41,864 bases of DNA from Paludibacteraceae bacterium (GCA_904502115.1 CAJGDW010000002.1:1-41864); one strand, 5' to 3'; positions 1 through 9,794 are shown, counted from the stretch's first letter. Numbers and translations: made by a program. The notes: a model not told the origin generated them from the letters alone.

Positions 1-2370
1 CACGCTTTTGGGCATGCCCGCCAACTTGGCCACGTGAATACCAAAGCTGTGTTCGCTGCCTCCAGGCGCCAACTTGCGCAAGAAAATAACCTTGCCACCT
101 GCCTCTTTTACGGTAATGTGGAAGTTTTTGATGCGTCCAAAACTCTTTTCCATTTCGTTTAGCTCGTGGTAGTGGGTAGCAAACAAGGTACGTGCTTTGT
201 GGGCTGTGTGCTCGTGTATGTACTCTACAATGGCCCACGCCAACGAAATACCATCGTAAGTAGAGGTACCACGCCCCAACTCATCGAACAAGACCAAACT
301 ACGATTGGATAGGTTGTTTAGGATGCTCGATGCCTCGTTCATCTCTACCATAAAGGTACTTTCGCCCATCGAAATGTTATCGCCTGCTCCTACACGGGTA
401 AAGATTTTATCCACCACCCCAATTTGTGCACTATCGGCAGGCACAAAACTGCCTATCTGCGCCATTAGGGTAATAAGGGCGGTTTGTCTTAGCAAGGCCG
501 ATTTACCCGCCATGTTAGGACCGGTTATGATGATGATTTGTTGCGACGAGCTATCCAAGTACACATCGTTGGGGATATAAGGCTCGCCCACAGGCAATTG
601 CTGTTCAATAACGGGGTGACGACCGCCTTTAATTTCCAACACATCGGAATCGGTAATAACGGGTCGGTTGTATTTATTTTGGACGGCGATAACGGCAAAA
701 TTGCACAGCACATCCATTTGGGCGATGATTTCGGCATCGGCCTGCAAGGCTTGCGTGCAACCCAACAGCTGCATCAATAGCTCTTGGAACAAGCGGTTTT
801 CGATGATAAGAATGCGCTCTTCGGCACCCAATATTTTTTCTTCGTACTCTTTGAGTTCGGGGGTAATGTAGCGTTCGGCATTAACCAAGGTTTGCTTGCG
901 AATCCAGGTTTCGGGAACTGATTCTTTGTGGGTATTGCGCACCTCAATGTAGTAACCAAACACATTGTTGTAACTGATTTTCAGGCTACTAATACCCGTT
1001 GCCTCTGCCTCGCGTTGTTGCATTTGCAGCAAATAATCTTTGCCCGAATACGCCAATCGACGGTACTCGTCCAATTCGGCATCGATGCCTGCTTTAATAA
1101 CACCACCCCTGTTTACAGCCATGGGCGGATCCAGCTCTACCCATTGGTCAATTTGGTTGCGAATATCGGCACATAGGTGTAGTTTATCGCCCATATCGCG
1201 CAAAGCATCGCACGACGACGAACTGCACAAAGCTTGTATGTGTTCAATGGCAAACAAGGCGGTTTTGAGTTGCACCACCTCGCGTGGGTTGATGCGTCCT
1301 GCCGATACTTTCGATACCAAACGCTCCATATCGCCAATGAGGGGCAACTGGCGCAACAAGGCATCTTTTAGTTCGGGTTCGCGGAAAAAGGCTTCGACCA
1401 TTTCTTGTCTAGCCACAATGTCTGCCACGTTTTTTAAAGGGAAGGCCACCCAACGACGCAACAAACGCGCGCCCATGGGGGTTTGGGTATGGTCTAACAC
1501 ATCGACAAAGTTTTTGCCATCGCTGTAGTTGCTGCCAAAAAGTTCTAAGTTGCGAATGGTAAATTTATCGAGCCATACAAAATTATTTTCGGCAACACGG
1601 GCAATGCGGCTAATGTGTGCCGTTTGGAAGTGTTGGGTTTGGTCTAGGTAGAACAATACGGCTCCGGCTGCCACAATGGCCTCGGTCATACCGTCTATAC
1701 CAAATCCTTTTAGGTTTTTTACTTCAAATTGCTTGCTCAAACGGCCTTGGGCTGCATCGGGTGTAAAAATCCAATCGTCCATTTTAAAACGAGCGATGCT
1801 ATAATCGGCCATGGTATCGACCCATGCCTCTTTGCCAGGAGCATACAAAATTTCTTTGGGGGAAAAGCTGCTAATTAGCTTGGCAATATAGGCTTCGCCG
1901 CCTTGGGCTACTAAAAATTCGCCGGTCGATATATCTAAAAAGGCCGCTCCCACCGAACTTTTTTGCACGTGCAAGGCGCACAAAAAGTTGTTGGATTTGT
2001 TATCGAGCAACTGATCGTTGTACGATATACCTGGGGTTACCAACTCGGTAATGCCACGTTTTACCAGCTTAGTTTTGCAAAGTTTAGGGTCTTCCAACTG
2101 GTCGCAAATGGCCACACGATGCCCTGCACGCACCAGTTTAGGCAGGTAATTATCGAGCGCATGAAAGGGGAAACCTGCCATGCTAATGGGATTGGGCGAG
2201 TTTTTGCTGCGGTAAGTAAGCGAAATGCCCAACACCTGAGAGGCCAACACGGCATCTTCGCCATAGGTTTCGTAAAAGTCGCCACAACGATACAGCAGCA
2301 CCGCATCGGGGTGTTGCTTTTTCATCTCGTAAAAGTGCGCCATCATAGGCGTTTCTGCCTGTTTTGCCAT
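1..2370 (-). CDS. mutS: DNA mismatch repair protein MutS (3' end missing)
   Basis: MutS recognises base mismatches and small loops and recruits MutL using its ATPase. Reading the minus strand from the ATG at 2370 gives 790 codons open to the window edge; family members are about 850-880 residues, so roughly the last 80 are outside. The mismatch-reading Phe-X-Glu motif is at residues 32-34 (CGDFYETYG context), the Walker A GPNMAGKS is near residue 617, and the DELGRGTS Walker B/signature is near residue 697, followed by the FATHYHEL switch. The start was chosen because MAKQAETPMMAHFYEMK matches the usual MutS N-terminus. The leader carries an 8-bp tandem array (2389-2420) and a TAAATTTG promoter element (2454-2461). 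No frame break was seen. The family assignment is secure. Confidence 0.97.
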   Translation of the reverse strand, partial: MAKQAETPMMAHFYEMKKQHPDAVLLYRCGDFYETYGEDAVLASQVLGISLTYRSKNSPNPISMAGFPFHALDNYLPKLVRAGHRVAICDQLEDPKLCKTKLVKRGITELVTPGISYNDQLLDNKSNNFLCALHVQKSSVGAAFLDISTGEFLVAQGGEAYIAKLISSFSPKEILYAPGKEAWVDTMADYSIARFKMDDWIFTPDAAQGRLSKQFEVKNLKGFGIDGMTEAIVAAGAVLFYLDQTQHFQTAHISRIARVAENNFVWLDKFTIRNLELFGSNYSDGKNFVDVLDHTQTPMGARLLRRWVAFPLKNVADIVARQEMVEAFFREPELKDALLRQLPLIGDMERLVSKVSAGRINPREVVQLKTALFAIEHIQALCSSSSCDALRDMGDKLHLCADIRNQIDQWVELDPPMAVNRGGVIKAGIDAELDEYRRLAYSGKDYLLQMQQREAEATGISSLKISYNNVFGYYIEVRNTHKESVPETWIRKQTLVNAERYITPELKEYEEKILGAEERILIIENRLFQELLMQLLGCTQALQADAEIIAQMDVLCNFAVIAVQNKYNRPVITDSDVLEIKGGRHPVIEQQLPVGEPYIPNDVYLDSSSQQIIIITGPNMAGKSALLRQTALITLMAQIGSFVPADSAQIGVVDKIFTRVGAGDNISMGESTFMVEMNEASSILNNLSNRSLVLFDELGRGTSTYDGISLAWAIVEYIHEHTAHKARTLFATHYHELNEMEKSFGRIKNFHITVKEAGGKVIFLRKLAPGGSEHSFGIHVAKLAGMPKSV

Positions 2371-2388
2371 AGTTAAGTCGCTTTGCTC

Positions 2389-2420
2389 CGACTAATCGAC
2401 CAACCGATTAATCGACTAAC
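2389..2420. repeat. 8-bp tandem array in the mutS leader
   Basis: Four units of 8 bp: CGACTAAT, CGACCAAC, CGATTAAT, CGACTAAC. The array lies between the mutS promoter element and its start codon, 18 nt upstream of the ATG. It belongs to a family of similar arrays in this window (11344-11367, 23127-23158, 23415-23446, 23555-23578, 24364-24395, 39291-39322). The bases on the mutS side (2377-2400) are also shared with the tra leader at 23395-23426. Function unknown. Confidence 0.8.
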
Positions 2421-2453
2421 TGAGCATTCTTCTTGTTTACAAATTCAAGGTAA

Positions 2454-2461
2454 CAAATTTA
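2454..2461 (-). promoter_or_regulatory. mutS promoter, -7 element
   Basis: TAAATTTG on the minus strand matches the Bacteroidetes -7 consensus TAnnTTTG. Transcription would begin near 2447, so the 8-bp array would be inside the mutS leader RNA. No clear -33 TTTG was found at the expected distance. Confidence 0.5.
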
Positions 2462-2553
2462 CAATTTTTAGGCGTATTGCCGCCTATTTATGCTGTGTTT
2501 TTATCAACAAACACAATATTTTGTACTGATTTTGTGTTAATAAGGTACTAGTA

Positions 2554-2586
2554 TTGTTCGTATTTACGAAAAAAGTAGTAAATTTG
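2554..2586 (+). promoter_or_regulatory. Promoter of the T9SS cargo gene
   Basis: A TTG at 2554-2556 and TAAATTTG at 2579-2586 are separated by 22 bp, close to the Bacteroidetes -33/-7 arrangement. The predicted transcript would have a leader of roughly 55 nt before the ATG at 2649. The divergent intergenic region 2371-2648 otherwise holds the mutS promoter and array; nothing else is recognisable. Confidence 0.55.
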
Positions 2587-2648
2587 CCCGATTATTGGCT
2601 TATAGTAGCCAAAGGAAATCTATTTGTAAACCTTAAACAACACATATT

Positions 2649-5600
2649 ATGACAAAAAGAGCCTTATCTTTACTCTTCACTTTATTCATCTTGTTTTTTG
2701 GCGTTGCCACTGCATGGGGTGCGCAGGTTAACATGACTTCCACCATAAAATTTACCCCCAATGAGGACGTAACCGAAACCTATTTTACCCTAGACGAAAC
2801 AGCCACTGCCTCACCATTTATTACAAGTATTACTACAAAATACGCATTTAGCGCAAGTAATGTTTCTGGTCAAAAAGGAGAATATCACATCAAAGATGGA
2901 GTGGCTGAGTTTGGTTATTATAGTCCTGATAATAATTATAAAGATGGTTTAGACCTAAACCTACTTACTTTCACGTTCGACAACCTTGTTATAGGCCAAA
3001 CCTACACGTTTACCTTAAAAGGTAAATTCTCTGGTAACGACATTCAGTTAAAAAGAGGTTTTAGCGGTTTTGCCAACGTGAACGGTGCCGGACCTGAATG
3101 GCCACAATTTAACAACAGTATAACCACCAACACATGGACCTTTAAAGCCACTTCTACACAAGGTAGCGCCACATTCAGCTACAACCCCAGTCACGCTGGC
3201 AAAGGTTCACAAACATTTACCTTTACCGAGGCGTCTTTAGCCGGACCATGCGAAGAAATGGTTGCTTCTAGTTTAGGATACGAAGTATGCGCAGGCGACA
3301 TTACCACCCTATCTGCTATTGGGCAAAACGTTACGGCACCTGTTGTTTGGGAGAGCTCTGAAGACGGTAGAACATGGACAACCATACCTAACGAAACTGC
3401 AATAGACATACAAGTTTTGGTAACAGACAGAATGTTCTACCGTGCAAAAAAAGGAACTAAAATTCTTTATACTCCTTTGGTTTCAGGATCAACTACTCAA
3501 CACCAGGCCATTACGCCCGTTATATGCTGTGCAAAAGCAGGCGATTTAACCCCTATCTTTACAGAAAGCTTTGACCTTGAAGATGATAATATTATTCAAC
3601 TTATGGGGTCAAATAGAGGTAAATTTAGAAATAGCGGTATTACTACATATAGTTACGCAAGTGGAACATTCCCCAATGGTAGTTATGCCATTCTAAAAGT
3701 GCCATCGCAAGGAGGTCACTGGACTAATAGCCATATTAAAGGTGGTAATACACAACGTCCCGTATCACAAGGAGGCATGGGACAAAATGCTGCGAAAGAT
3801 GGATTTTACCTGGCAGATTGCGGCGCGGAAGCAGGAGTAATATTTACTTATACGGTAGATGACGACGCTTTATGTTCCAACACCGTTTACGACTTTTCTG
3901 CTTTTATATGCAACGTAGATAATACACCTGGACAAGCACCCGTTAATGCCACCCTATCGGTAGTAGGTAAAAAAACAGGACAACCCGATTACGAATTCTT
4001 TAAGATTCCTACTGGCGATTTAGGTCCTGGCAGCGATTGGGGGCAATACGGACGTTCGTTTAACTCGGGCGACTATACTACATTTGTTGTTTCCATCCGA
4101 AATAATTACCAAGGAACCTTAAATCAAGATGGAAATCTTATTGGTAACGACATTGGTGTAGACGATATTGTATTTAGCGCATGTCGCCCCGAAATTCAGA
4201 TTTACTCTGACAATGCTTACAAACCAATTGTAACTGTATGTGGTCAAGGCAGCAATGTGAAAGTGCTCTTAGAAGCATCAGCTGTTTACGATTTGACAGA
4301 ATTTTTTGATACGCCATACTATTTCTTCCAAACATCAACATCAGAAACGGGTCCTTGGAGTCCTGTAGCAGCAGCAGCTAGCACAGACCATTCTATAACC
4401 ATAGACGTAGACCCAACACAATACCAAAATGGCTTATATTATCGTGTATGGGTAGGTGCTACCCAAGCAGCTGTTGAAGCTTCTGCTGCAAGCGGACAAC
4501 CTGGCACAGGTTGCCGAGCACTAACAGCCGTATCTGATCCCATTAAGATTACTTACGAATGCGAATGTACCGCATCGCCTGCGCCAGAAACAGACGACTA
4601 TGCGGCTTGTCCTAGTACCACCAAATTGGACTTAAATACCTTAATTACCAACCGTAGCACTACTGGTACCTATTACTGGTACACAACTGAAACTGGAGGA
4701 ACTCCACTTAGTGCTACAGAAGCTCAAAATATTGACGTAAGCCAATACGACGAAACAAACCCAACTAGAACTTACTACGTTTCTTACGACCAAGACGGTG
4801 ATACTGAAACCTACTGCGAAAGTGAAAGAACTGCCGTAAAAGTTACCTTATATGCTCAATCTCTTGGATTGGAAGAAGTGGATGACCCACTTGTTTTTCT
4901 ATGTAGAAACGAACTTCCTGCTGGATACAGACAAAGTATTGGCCCTGTAGATGGTGGAGAAGCAGATCCTACTATGGTATATACATGGTATGTTATTGAC
5001 GACGAAGGGAATGTGGTAGAAAACCTTGGTACAACTGGAGATTATGAAGACATGATATTCATTATTCCAGCTGATGCACCTACCAATTTTAGGATGCGCA
5101 TTGTTTCAGAAAGCCCAACATTGTGTCCTAAGACCGATGAATTTATATTTGCCCAAATATCTGAAAACACTGACTTTACCCTATCGGCACCAACTGATGT
5201 CTGTTTAGCAGCTCCTGCTGTAACTCTTACCCTAACTAACATGGAAGGTATAGGCGATTTGGTTATTAAGAAAGGCAATACCATACTAAAAACCGAAACA
5301 AACTTTAGTGGTACCGAATACACCTATACAGACAACGGTCCGCACGGCTCTGCTACATCGGTAACCTATACCGTTACCTTTGGCGACCCTGATAATTGCG
5401 GCAAAACAGCAACTGCTACCGTTAACATTGGTTCTAGCATGGATGTTCCACTAACATCTAATGCTACCAACAATACCGTTTGCGAAGGCACCAAAGTAAC
5501 CATTACTGCCAACAGACCTGTAAATAACAGCAGTTCTGAAACATACAAGTGGTACAAAAACGGAACAGAAATAACTGGCGTGACTGGTCCTGTATTCTCT

Positions 5601-7034
5601 GACACTGAGGCTCTAACAGAAAACACCACCTACAAAGCAGAAGTAACCAATGGTGCTTGCGATGGCGAAGGAACCATTACCATTACTGTTGACAAAAAAC
5701 CAAATGTAATATTGACTATTACCAGAGATAACATCTGCCACGGTGATACCAGCACTGTTCAAATTGATTATAGCAATCCAGATGTAATCATTCCTAGCTC
5801 ATCAACATTTGAATGGGAAGCAACCTATACAGATGGTATCAGCATTCGAAATTCATACGACGACTTCAATACAACAAGTGCAACTGGTCTTAAACAACAT
5901 ACATTTGAACAAGCAGGTAACTACGGATTCCAACTTACCGTTACCAATGGTACCTGTACTGTAACCTCAGCACCTGTTGATTTTTGGGTAGCAGGAGCAC
6001 CTCAATTTAGCGTTAGTGCAACCGAAAGCACCATTTGCCAAGACAACCCAACAACCTTGTTGATTACTATGCCTTCTGACAAGGCAGCCGAAGTAACCTC
6101 TAAAAAATGGACCTTAAATGGCGCCGAAGTTACTGGCAATACTAGCGAGTCGGTAGAAGGAACTAACACCATTTTTGGCACAGAAATTTCTCCTACGCTA
6201 ACAGGTAAGCTTACCTATCAAGCAGAGGTAGTAGCACTTTGTACCGCTACTAAAACCGTAGAAATTATGGTAGAAGAAGGCATTATTGCTTCTATCCAAG
6301 ATTTTGAAATTTGCGAAGGAGAAGATGTTAAATTGGAATTGGATGCCAATGGTGATTACACCTATAAATGGTCGCCAAACAATGGACTAAGCGATAATAC
6401 CATTCAACAACCTACGGCATCGCCCAAACAAGACATAACCTACAGTGTGTTTATTGAAACCAAACTAAAAACATGTTCGGCTACTAAAGAAACCAAAGTA
6501 ACGGTTCATCCAAAACCCGTTATTGTATCGATAGAAGAAACAGATGTACGCCAAATTACAGCCGTTGCAGACGACCAAACCCAATGGCCAACATTCCGCG
6601 TAGACGACATTGACAATATCTACGAAAATTCGCCAGTAGTAATTTCGGGTATTCCAATTGGTTACCACCGTTTGTACATTACCAACGAATGGGGATGCGA
6701 AAACAGCGACACATTTGAGATTAGTCCTATTCCTGTTATTCCTAAAAAATTCTTCTCGCCTAACGGCGAAGGAGACCCAGAAACAGAATACTGGACCGTT
6801 GAAGGGTTGGATGCCTACACCTCTTGGATTGTAGAAATTTACGACCGTTATGGCCGTCGCTTGTACGAATACCGCACCGGTTCGTTCAGCGAAACCGCCA
6901 ACGACCCTACCGCTTGGAAAGGATGGGATGGCAATTACAATGGCCACCAAATGCCTAGCGACGATTATTGGTACCTAATTACCGTAGAAGAAATTAGAAA
7001 ACAATACTCGGGTCACTTTATCTTGAAACGTTAA
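2649..7034 (+). CDS. Large secreted multi-Ig-like protein with T9SS type B (gliding-type) C-terminal sorting domain
   Basis: A 1461-residue exported protein, probably surface-attached or released through the type IX secretion system. Residues 1-25 form a signal peptide ending in ATAWGA. Residues 26-200 are a unique beta-rich region. Residues 290-520 look like a beta-sandwich module. From about 637 to 1360 there are repeating Ig/PKD-like modules of 90-100 residues, several opening with a conserved Cys (VCEG, ICHGD, ICQDN, ICEGE near 942, 1030, 1130 and 1222). Residues 1363-1461 match the CHU_C/gliding-motility C-terminal domain, with FFSPNGEGD, YDRYGRRLYEY, WDGNYNGHQMPSDDYWY and a final ILKR. 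The PorP/SprF gene follows 61 nt later, the usual partner arrangement for type B cargo. No catalytic domain is evident; an adhesin or surface-layer role is inferred only. Composition is rich in Thr, Asn and Ser. Confidence 0.9.
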   Translation: MTKRALSLLFTLFILFFGVATAWGAQVNMTSTIKFTPNEDVTETYFTLDETATASPFITSITTKYAFSASNVSGQKGEYHIKDGVAEFGYYSPDNNYKDGLDLNLLTFTFDNLVIGQTYTFTLKGKFSGNDIQLKRGFSGFANVNGAGPEWPQFNNSITTNTWTFKATSTQGSATFSYNPSHAGKGSQTFTFTEASLAGPCEEMVASSLGYEVCAGDITTLSAIGQNVTAPVVWESSEDGRTWTTIPNETAIDIQVLVTDRMFYRAKKGTKILYTPLVSGSTTQHQAITPVICCAKAGDLTPIFTESFDLEDDNIIQLMGSNRGKFRNSGITTYSYASGTFPNGSYAILKVPSQGGHWTNSHIKGGNTQRPVSQGGMGQNAAKDGFYLADCGAEAGVIFTYTVDDDALCSNTVYDFSAFICNVDNTPGQAPVNATLSVVGKKTGQPDYEFFKIPTGDLGPGSDWGQYGRSFNSGDYTTFVVSIRNNYQGTLNQDGNLIGNDIGVDDIVFSACRPEIQIYSDNAYKPIVTVCGQGSNVKVLLEASAVYDLTEFFDTPYYFFQTSTSETGPWSPVAAAASTDHSITIDVDPTQYQNGLYYRVWVGATQAAVEASAASGQPGTGCRALTAVSDPIKITYECECTASPAPETDDYAACPSTTKLDLNTLITNRSTTGTYYWYTTETGGTPLSATEAQNIDVSQYDETNPTRTYYVSYDQDGDTETYCESERTAVKVTLYAQSLGLEEVDDPLVFLCRNELPAGYRQSIGPVDGGEADPTMVYTWYVIDDEGNVVENLGTTGDYEDMIFIIPADAPTNFRMRIVSESPTLCPKTDEFIFAQISENTDFTLSAPTDVCLAAPAVTLTLTNMEGIGDLVIKKGNTILKTETNFSGTEYTYTDNGPHGSATSVTYTVTFGDPDNCGKTATATVNIGSSMDVPLTSNATNNTVCEGTKVTITANRPVNNSSSETYKWYKNGTEITGVTGPVFSDTEALTENTTYKAEVTNGACDGEGTITITVDKKPNVILTITRDNICHGDTSTVQIDYSNPDVIIPSSSTFEWEATYTDGISIRNSYDDFNTTSATGLKQHTFEQAGNYGFQLTVTNGTCTVTSAPVDFWVAGAPQFSVSATESTICQDNPTTLLITMPSDKAAEVTSKKWTLNGAEVTGNTSESVEGTNTIFGTEISPTLTGKLTYQAEVVALCTATKTVEIMVEEGIIASIQDFEICEGEDVKLELDANGDYTYKWSPNNGLSDNTIQQPTASPKQDITYSVFIETKLKTCSATKETKVTVHPKPVIVSIEETDVRQITAVADDQTQWPTFRVDDIDNIYENSPVVISGIPIGYHRLYITNEWGCENSDTFEISPIPVIPKKFFSPNGEGDPETEYWTVEGLDAYTSWIVEIYDRYGRRLYEYRTGSFSETANDPTAWKGWDGNYNGHQMPSDDYWYLITVEEIRKQYSGHFILKR

Positions 7035-7058
7035 AAAACCAGCAACAGGCTGTATAAA

Positions 7059-7091
7059 TTTGTAAATAACCTAAATAAAATACTATCTTTA
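7059..7091 (+). promoter_or_regulatory. Possible promoter of the PorP/SprF-like gene
   Basis: TTTG at 7059-7062 and TATCTTTA at 7084-7091 are 21 bp apart, a fair match to the -33/-7 pair. Transcription would start almost at the ATG (7096), giving a leaderless or near-leaderless mRNA. An alternative -7, TAAATTTG at 7055-7062, would leave a leader of about 28 nt. Co-transcription with the upstream cargo gene is also possible. Confidence 0.4.
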
Positions 7092-7095
7092 CAAC

Positions 7096-8061
7096 ATGAA
7101 AAAGTACGTATGCGTCGTTTTATTAGCCCTATTGGCAGTAGGTAAGGCTACTGCGCAAGAAGAGTTGATATACAATCAGTATCATTTTAACTACTATTTA
7201 GTGAATCCTGCTTTGGCGGGCGCAGAACCATGTTCGCACTTAATGGTAAGCAATAAAATGCAATGGACCGGTATGGAAGATTTTCCGATGACCCAATTGC
7301 TATCGTTTAAAACACGCGTTTGGAAAAACGTAGGTATTGGTGCATACATTTACCACGACCGCAATGGTTACACCAACAAGGCAGGTGGTCAAGCAACCTT
7401 TGCTTACCACATTCCACTTACCAGTGGCAGAAGATACTCTAAAAAGGTATCATACGACCGTCAGCTATCGTTTGGTGTATCGTTTAAATTTGCTTATTTC
7501 TACATCAATAACGATTTGTTTATAGACGACCCATCTGCATCGCAAGATATCGCTTTTAATAACACAGATGGTTTCTTGCCCAATGCTAACTTTGGTGTGT
7601 ACTACAAATCGTACGGTGGTTTTGTAGGTTTGTCGTTGACCAACATCATTCCATTGGCTGCCGATATTTATGGCGACAAAGAAATGCCTGCTCCGTTTAC
7701 TGGTTTCTTGTTTGGTGGTTATACCTTCGACTTGGGTGCTCGTAAAGATAAATACCTAGAACCCATGGCCATGTTAAAATTGAACCAACACCTAGAATTG
7801 AACATGGACTTGAACCTTAAATTTGGTCACGATGTAGACAAGGATTGGGGATATTGGGTACAAGCATCGTACCGTCACAGCTGGAACCCCAACAACATTC
7901 AAGCCATGGTATTGATGCCTATGTGTGGTTTCCGCATTGGTCAATTCCAATTGGGTTATGCCTTTAGCCTTGACCTCAACAACCTAGTTACCCAAAACTA
8001 CGGTACGCACGAAATCATGTTAGGCTATAGCTTCTGTTATCAAAAACATTTCTGTAGATAG
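7096..8061 (+). CDS. PorP/SprF family type IX secretion outer-membrane protein
   Basis: A 321-residue member of the PorP/SprF family, a predicted beta-barrel of the outer membrane. Known members pair with T9SS cargo carrying type B sorting domains, as SprF does with SprB. Residues 1-20 are a signal peptide (ending GKATA, then QEELIYNQYHFNYYLVNPALAGA). The motif YNQYhfNyylvNPAlAG and the later GIGAYIYHDRNG and GVYYKS segments are typical of the family. Alternating aromatic residues and the terminal EIMLGYSFCYQKHFCR fit a barrel. It lies 61 nt downstream of the 1461-residue cargo gene, so it is most likely its dedicated partner. Whether this copy is the core PorP or a cargo-specific paralogue cannot be decided here. 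Confidence 0.9.
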   Translation: MKKYVCVVLLALLAVGKATAQEELIYNQYHFNYYLVNPALAGAEPCSHLMVSNKMQWTGMEDFPMTQLLSFKTRVWKNVGIGAYIYHDRNGYTNKAGGQATFAYHIPLTSGRRYSKKVSYDRQLSFGVSFKFAYFYINNDLFIDDPSASQDIAFNNTDGFLPNANFGVYYKSYGGFVGLSLTNIIPLAADIYGDKEMPAPFTGFLFGGYTFDLGARKDKYLEPMAMLKLNQHLELNMDLNLKFGHDVDKDWGYWVQASYRHSWNPNNIQAMVLMPMCGFRIGQFQLGYAFSLDLNNLVTQNYGTHEIMLGYSFCYQKHFCR

Positions 8062-8074
8062 TATTATGCAAAAA

Positions 8075-8107
8075 AGAAAAAACCTCACTTCAAGTGAGGT
8101 TTTTTTG
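8075..8107. terminator. Rho-independent terminator, probably bidirectional
   Basis: CCTCACTT-C-AAGTGAGG forms a stem flanked by an A tract on the left and T7 on the right, 14 nt after the PorP-like stop codon. The A/T flanks on both sides would let it also stop nadB transcripts arriving from the opposite strand. Confidence 0.85.
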
Positions 8108-8118
8108 TTATATATGTT

Positions 8119-8151
8119 CCACCCTTCGACCAGCTCAGGGACCGGCTCAGG
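8119..8151. repeat. Short dispersed intergenic repeat (CAGCTCAGGGAC type)
   Basis: CCCTTCGACCAGCTCAGGGA is closely related to the reverse complement of 39333-39375, which contains CAAGCTCAGGGACTG and CCCTTCGGTC. Its ends are partly self-complementary (CCCT/AGGG), so it can fold. It sits between the terminator and the nadB 3' end. It is probably a REP-like genomic repeat. Confidence 0.5.
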
Positions 8152-8194
8152 TATCTTTCAGAAGAAAGTTCGGGTAATTGCCCTAAGTGGTTGT

Positions 8195-9766
8195 TTAATC
8201 GATTTTATCGGGGTAGTCGATGGTGCAATGCAACCCACGGCTTTCTTTGCGTTCCATGGCCATTTTAATGACCAAATAGGCGGTGTTGATGATGTTGCGT
8301 AGCTCGCAAATATCTTTGGTTACCACCGAACGATCAAAGAGGTCTTCTGTTTCTTTATAAAGGATTTCTAAACGGTCAAATGCACGTTTTAAGCGCAAGT
8401 TAGAACGCACAATGCCTACGTAGTTACTCATAATTTGACCCACCTCTTTTTTGCTTTGGGTAATAAGCACCATTTCTTCGTTGAGCGAAGTACCCTCGTC
8501 GTTCCAAAGAGGCACTTGGTCGTTGTGCTTAATATCTGCAATAATGGATAGGGCATGCTTTGCGGCAGCATCGGCATACACAATGGCTTCGATAAGCGAG
8601 TTGGATGCCAAACGGTTGGCACCGTGCAAGCCTGTACACGAACACTCGCCTGCTGCATACAAATGGTTGATAGAGGTACGTGCATCCATGTCTACCACAA
8701 TGCCACCGCACAAATAGTGAGCAGCGGGCACTACTGGTATGTATTGTTTGGTAATATCAATGCCAAGACTCATGCACTTGTCGTAAATCATGGGGAAGTG
8801 CTCTTTGGTTTGCTCGGCATCTTTGTGGGTAACGTCTAGGTAAACGTAATCGCTACCTGCCAGCTTCATTTCGGTATCGATGCTGCGTGCTACAATATCA
8901 CGGGGAGCCAACGAACCACGGACATCGTACTTGTGCATGAACTCTACCCCTTTTTGGGTGCGCAATACAGCTCCGTATCCACGCATCGCTTCGGTAATTA
9001 AGAACGAAGGATGTTCGTTGGGATTGTAAAGCGACGTGGGGTGAAATTGTACAAATTCCATGTCTTTTACCCTACCCTTGGCACGGTACACCATGGCAAT
9101 ACCATCGCCTGTTGCAATGCTAGGATTGGTGGTGGTTTGGTAAATTTGACCAATACCACCGGTTGCCATCATGGTAACTTTAGATAGGAAAGTATGCACC
9201 CTGCGGGTACGAGGATTTAGCACATACACACCGTAACATTCAATGTTAGGGGTGGTGTGCTTTACCAATTGTCCTAAATGGTGTTGAGTTATGATTTCGA
9301 TGGCGAAGTAGTTTTCGAATACATCGATATTGGGATGTTGTTGGATGCGTTTTACCAACGAACGTTGGATTTCTGCTCCTGTACTGTCTTTGTGGTGAAG
9401 AATACGAAACTCGGAGTGTCCACCCTCTTTGTGTAGGTCAAAGTTGCCTTGCTCGTCTTTGTCAAAGTCGACACCCCAGTTTACCAGCTCGGCAATCTCG
9501 CGGGGAGCATCTTCTACTACTTTACGAACCACAGCCTCGTCGCATATACCGTCGCCTGCTATCAGGGTATCGGCTACGTGCTTATCAAAATTATCGGTGG
9601 CTGCATTGGTTACTGAGGCGATACCGCCTTGTGCTAAATTGGTATTGGCTTCGGTCAATTTGGTTTTGCACAAAATGGCTACTTTGCCTTTGTTGGCAAC
9701 TTTTAAGGCAAAACTCATGCCTGCAATACCGCTGCCTACAACTATAAAATCAAACTTGCGTACCAT
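8195..9766 (-). CDS. nadB: L-aspartate oxidase
   Basis: NadB oxidises L-aspartate to iminoaspartate with FAD, the first step of de novo NAD synthesis; NadA then forms quinolinate. From the ATG at 9766 the protein has 523 residues (E. coli 540). It shows the FAD-binding GSGIAG at 11-16, the TEANTNLAQGGIA segment at 38-50, GGHSEFR at 115-121, and the signature HGANRLASNSLIEA with the preceding GECSCTGL. The frame stays open upstream to 9844, but that stretch contains the promoter element TAAATTTG (9787-9794), so the start at MVRKFDFIVVG is preferred. nadA and nadC are not adjacent. A succinate dehydrogenase flavoprotein is the main alternative, and the active-site signatures favour NadB. Confidence 0.95.
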   Translation of the reverse strand: MVRKFDFIVVGSGIAGMSFALKVANKGKVAILCKTKLTEANTNLAQGGIASVTNAATDNFDKHVADTLIAGDGICDEAVVRKVVEDAPREIAELVNWGVDFDKDEQGNFDLHKEGGHSEFRILHHKDSTGAEIQRSLVKRIQQHPNIDVFENYFAIEIITQHHLGQLVKHTTPNIECYGVYVLNPRTRRVHTFLSKVTMMATGGIGQIYQTTTNPSIATGDGIAMVYRAKGRVKDMEFVQFHPTSLYNPNEHPSFLITEAMRGYGAVLRTQKGVEFMHKYDVRGSLAPRDIVARSIDTEMKLAGSDYVYLDVTHKDAEQTKEHFPMIYDKCMSLGIDITKQYIPVVPAAHYLCGGIVVDMDARTSINHLYAAGECSCTGLHGANRLASNSLIEAIVYADAAAKHALSIIADIKHNDQVPLWNDEGTSLNEEMVLITQSKKEVGQIMSNYVGIVRSNLRLKRAFDRLEILYKETEDLFDRSVVTKDICELRNIINTAYLVIKMAMERKESRGLHCTIDYPDKID

Positions 9767-9786
9767 AATTGTTCGTTTTATAATCG

Positions 9787-9794
9787 CAAATTTA
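9787..9794 (-). promoter_or_regulatory. nadB promoter, -7 element
   Basis: TAAATTTG on the minus strand, 20 nt upstream of the ATG at 9766. It decides the start codon, since any longer reading would begin upstream of the transcription start. No convincing -33 TTTG was seen. Confidence 0.55.

Noticed and set aside
6465..6950. 161-codon antisense frame over the T9SS sorting domain
   Set aside because: It is a shadow of the conserved C-terminal domain on the plus strand.
8066..8302. 78-codon plus-strand frame after the PorP-like gene
   Set aside because: It spans the terminator hairpin and a dispersed repeat and runs antisense into nadB.
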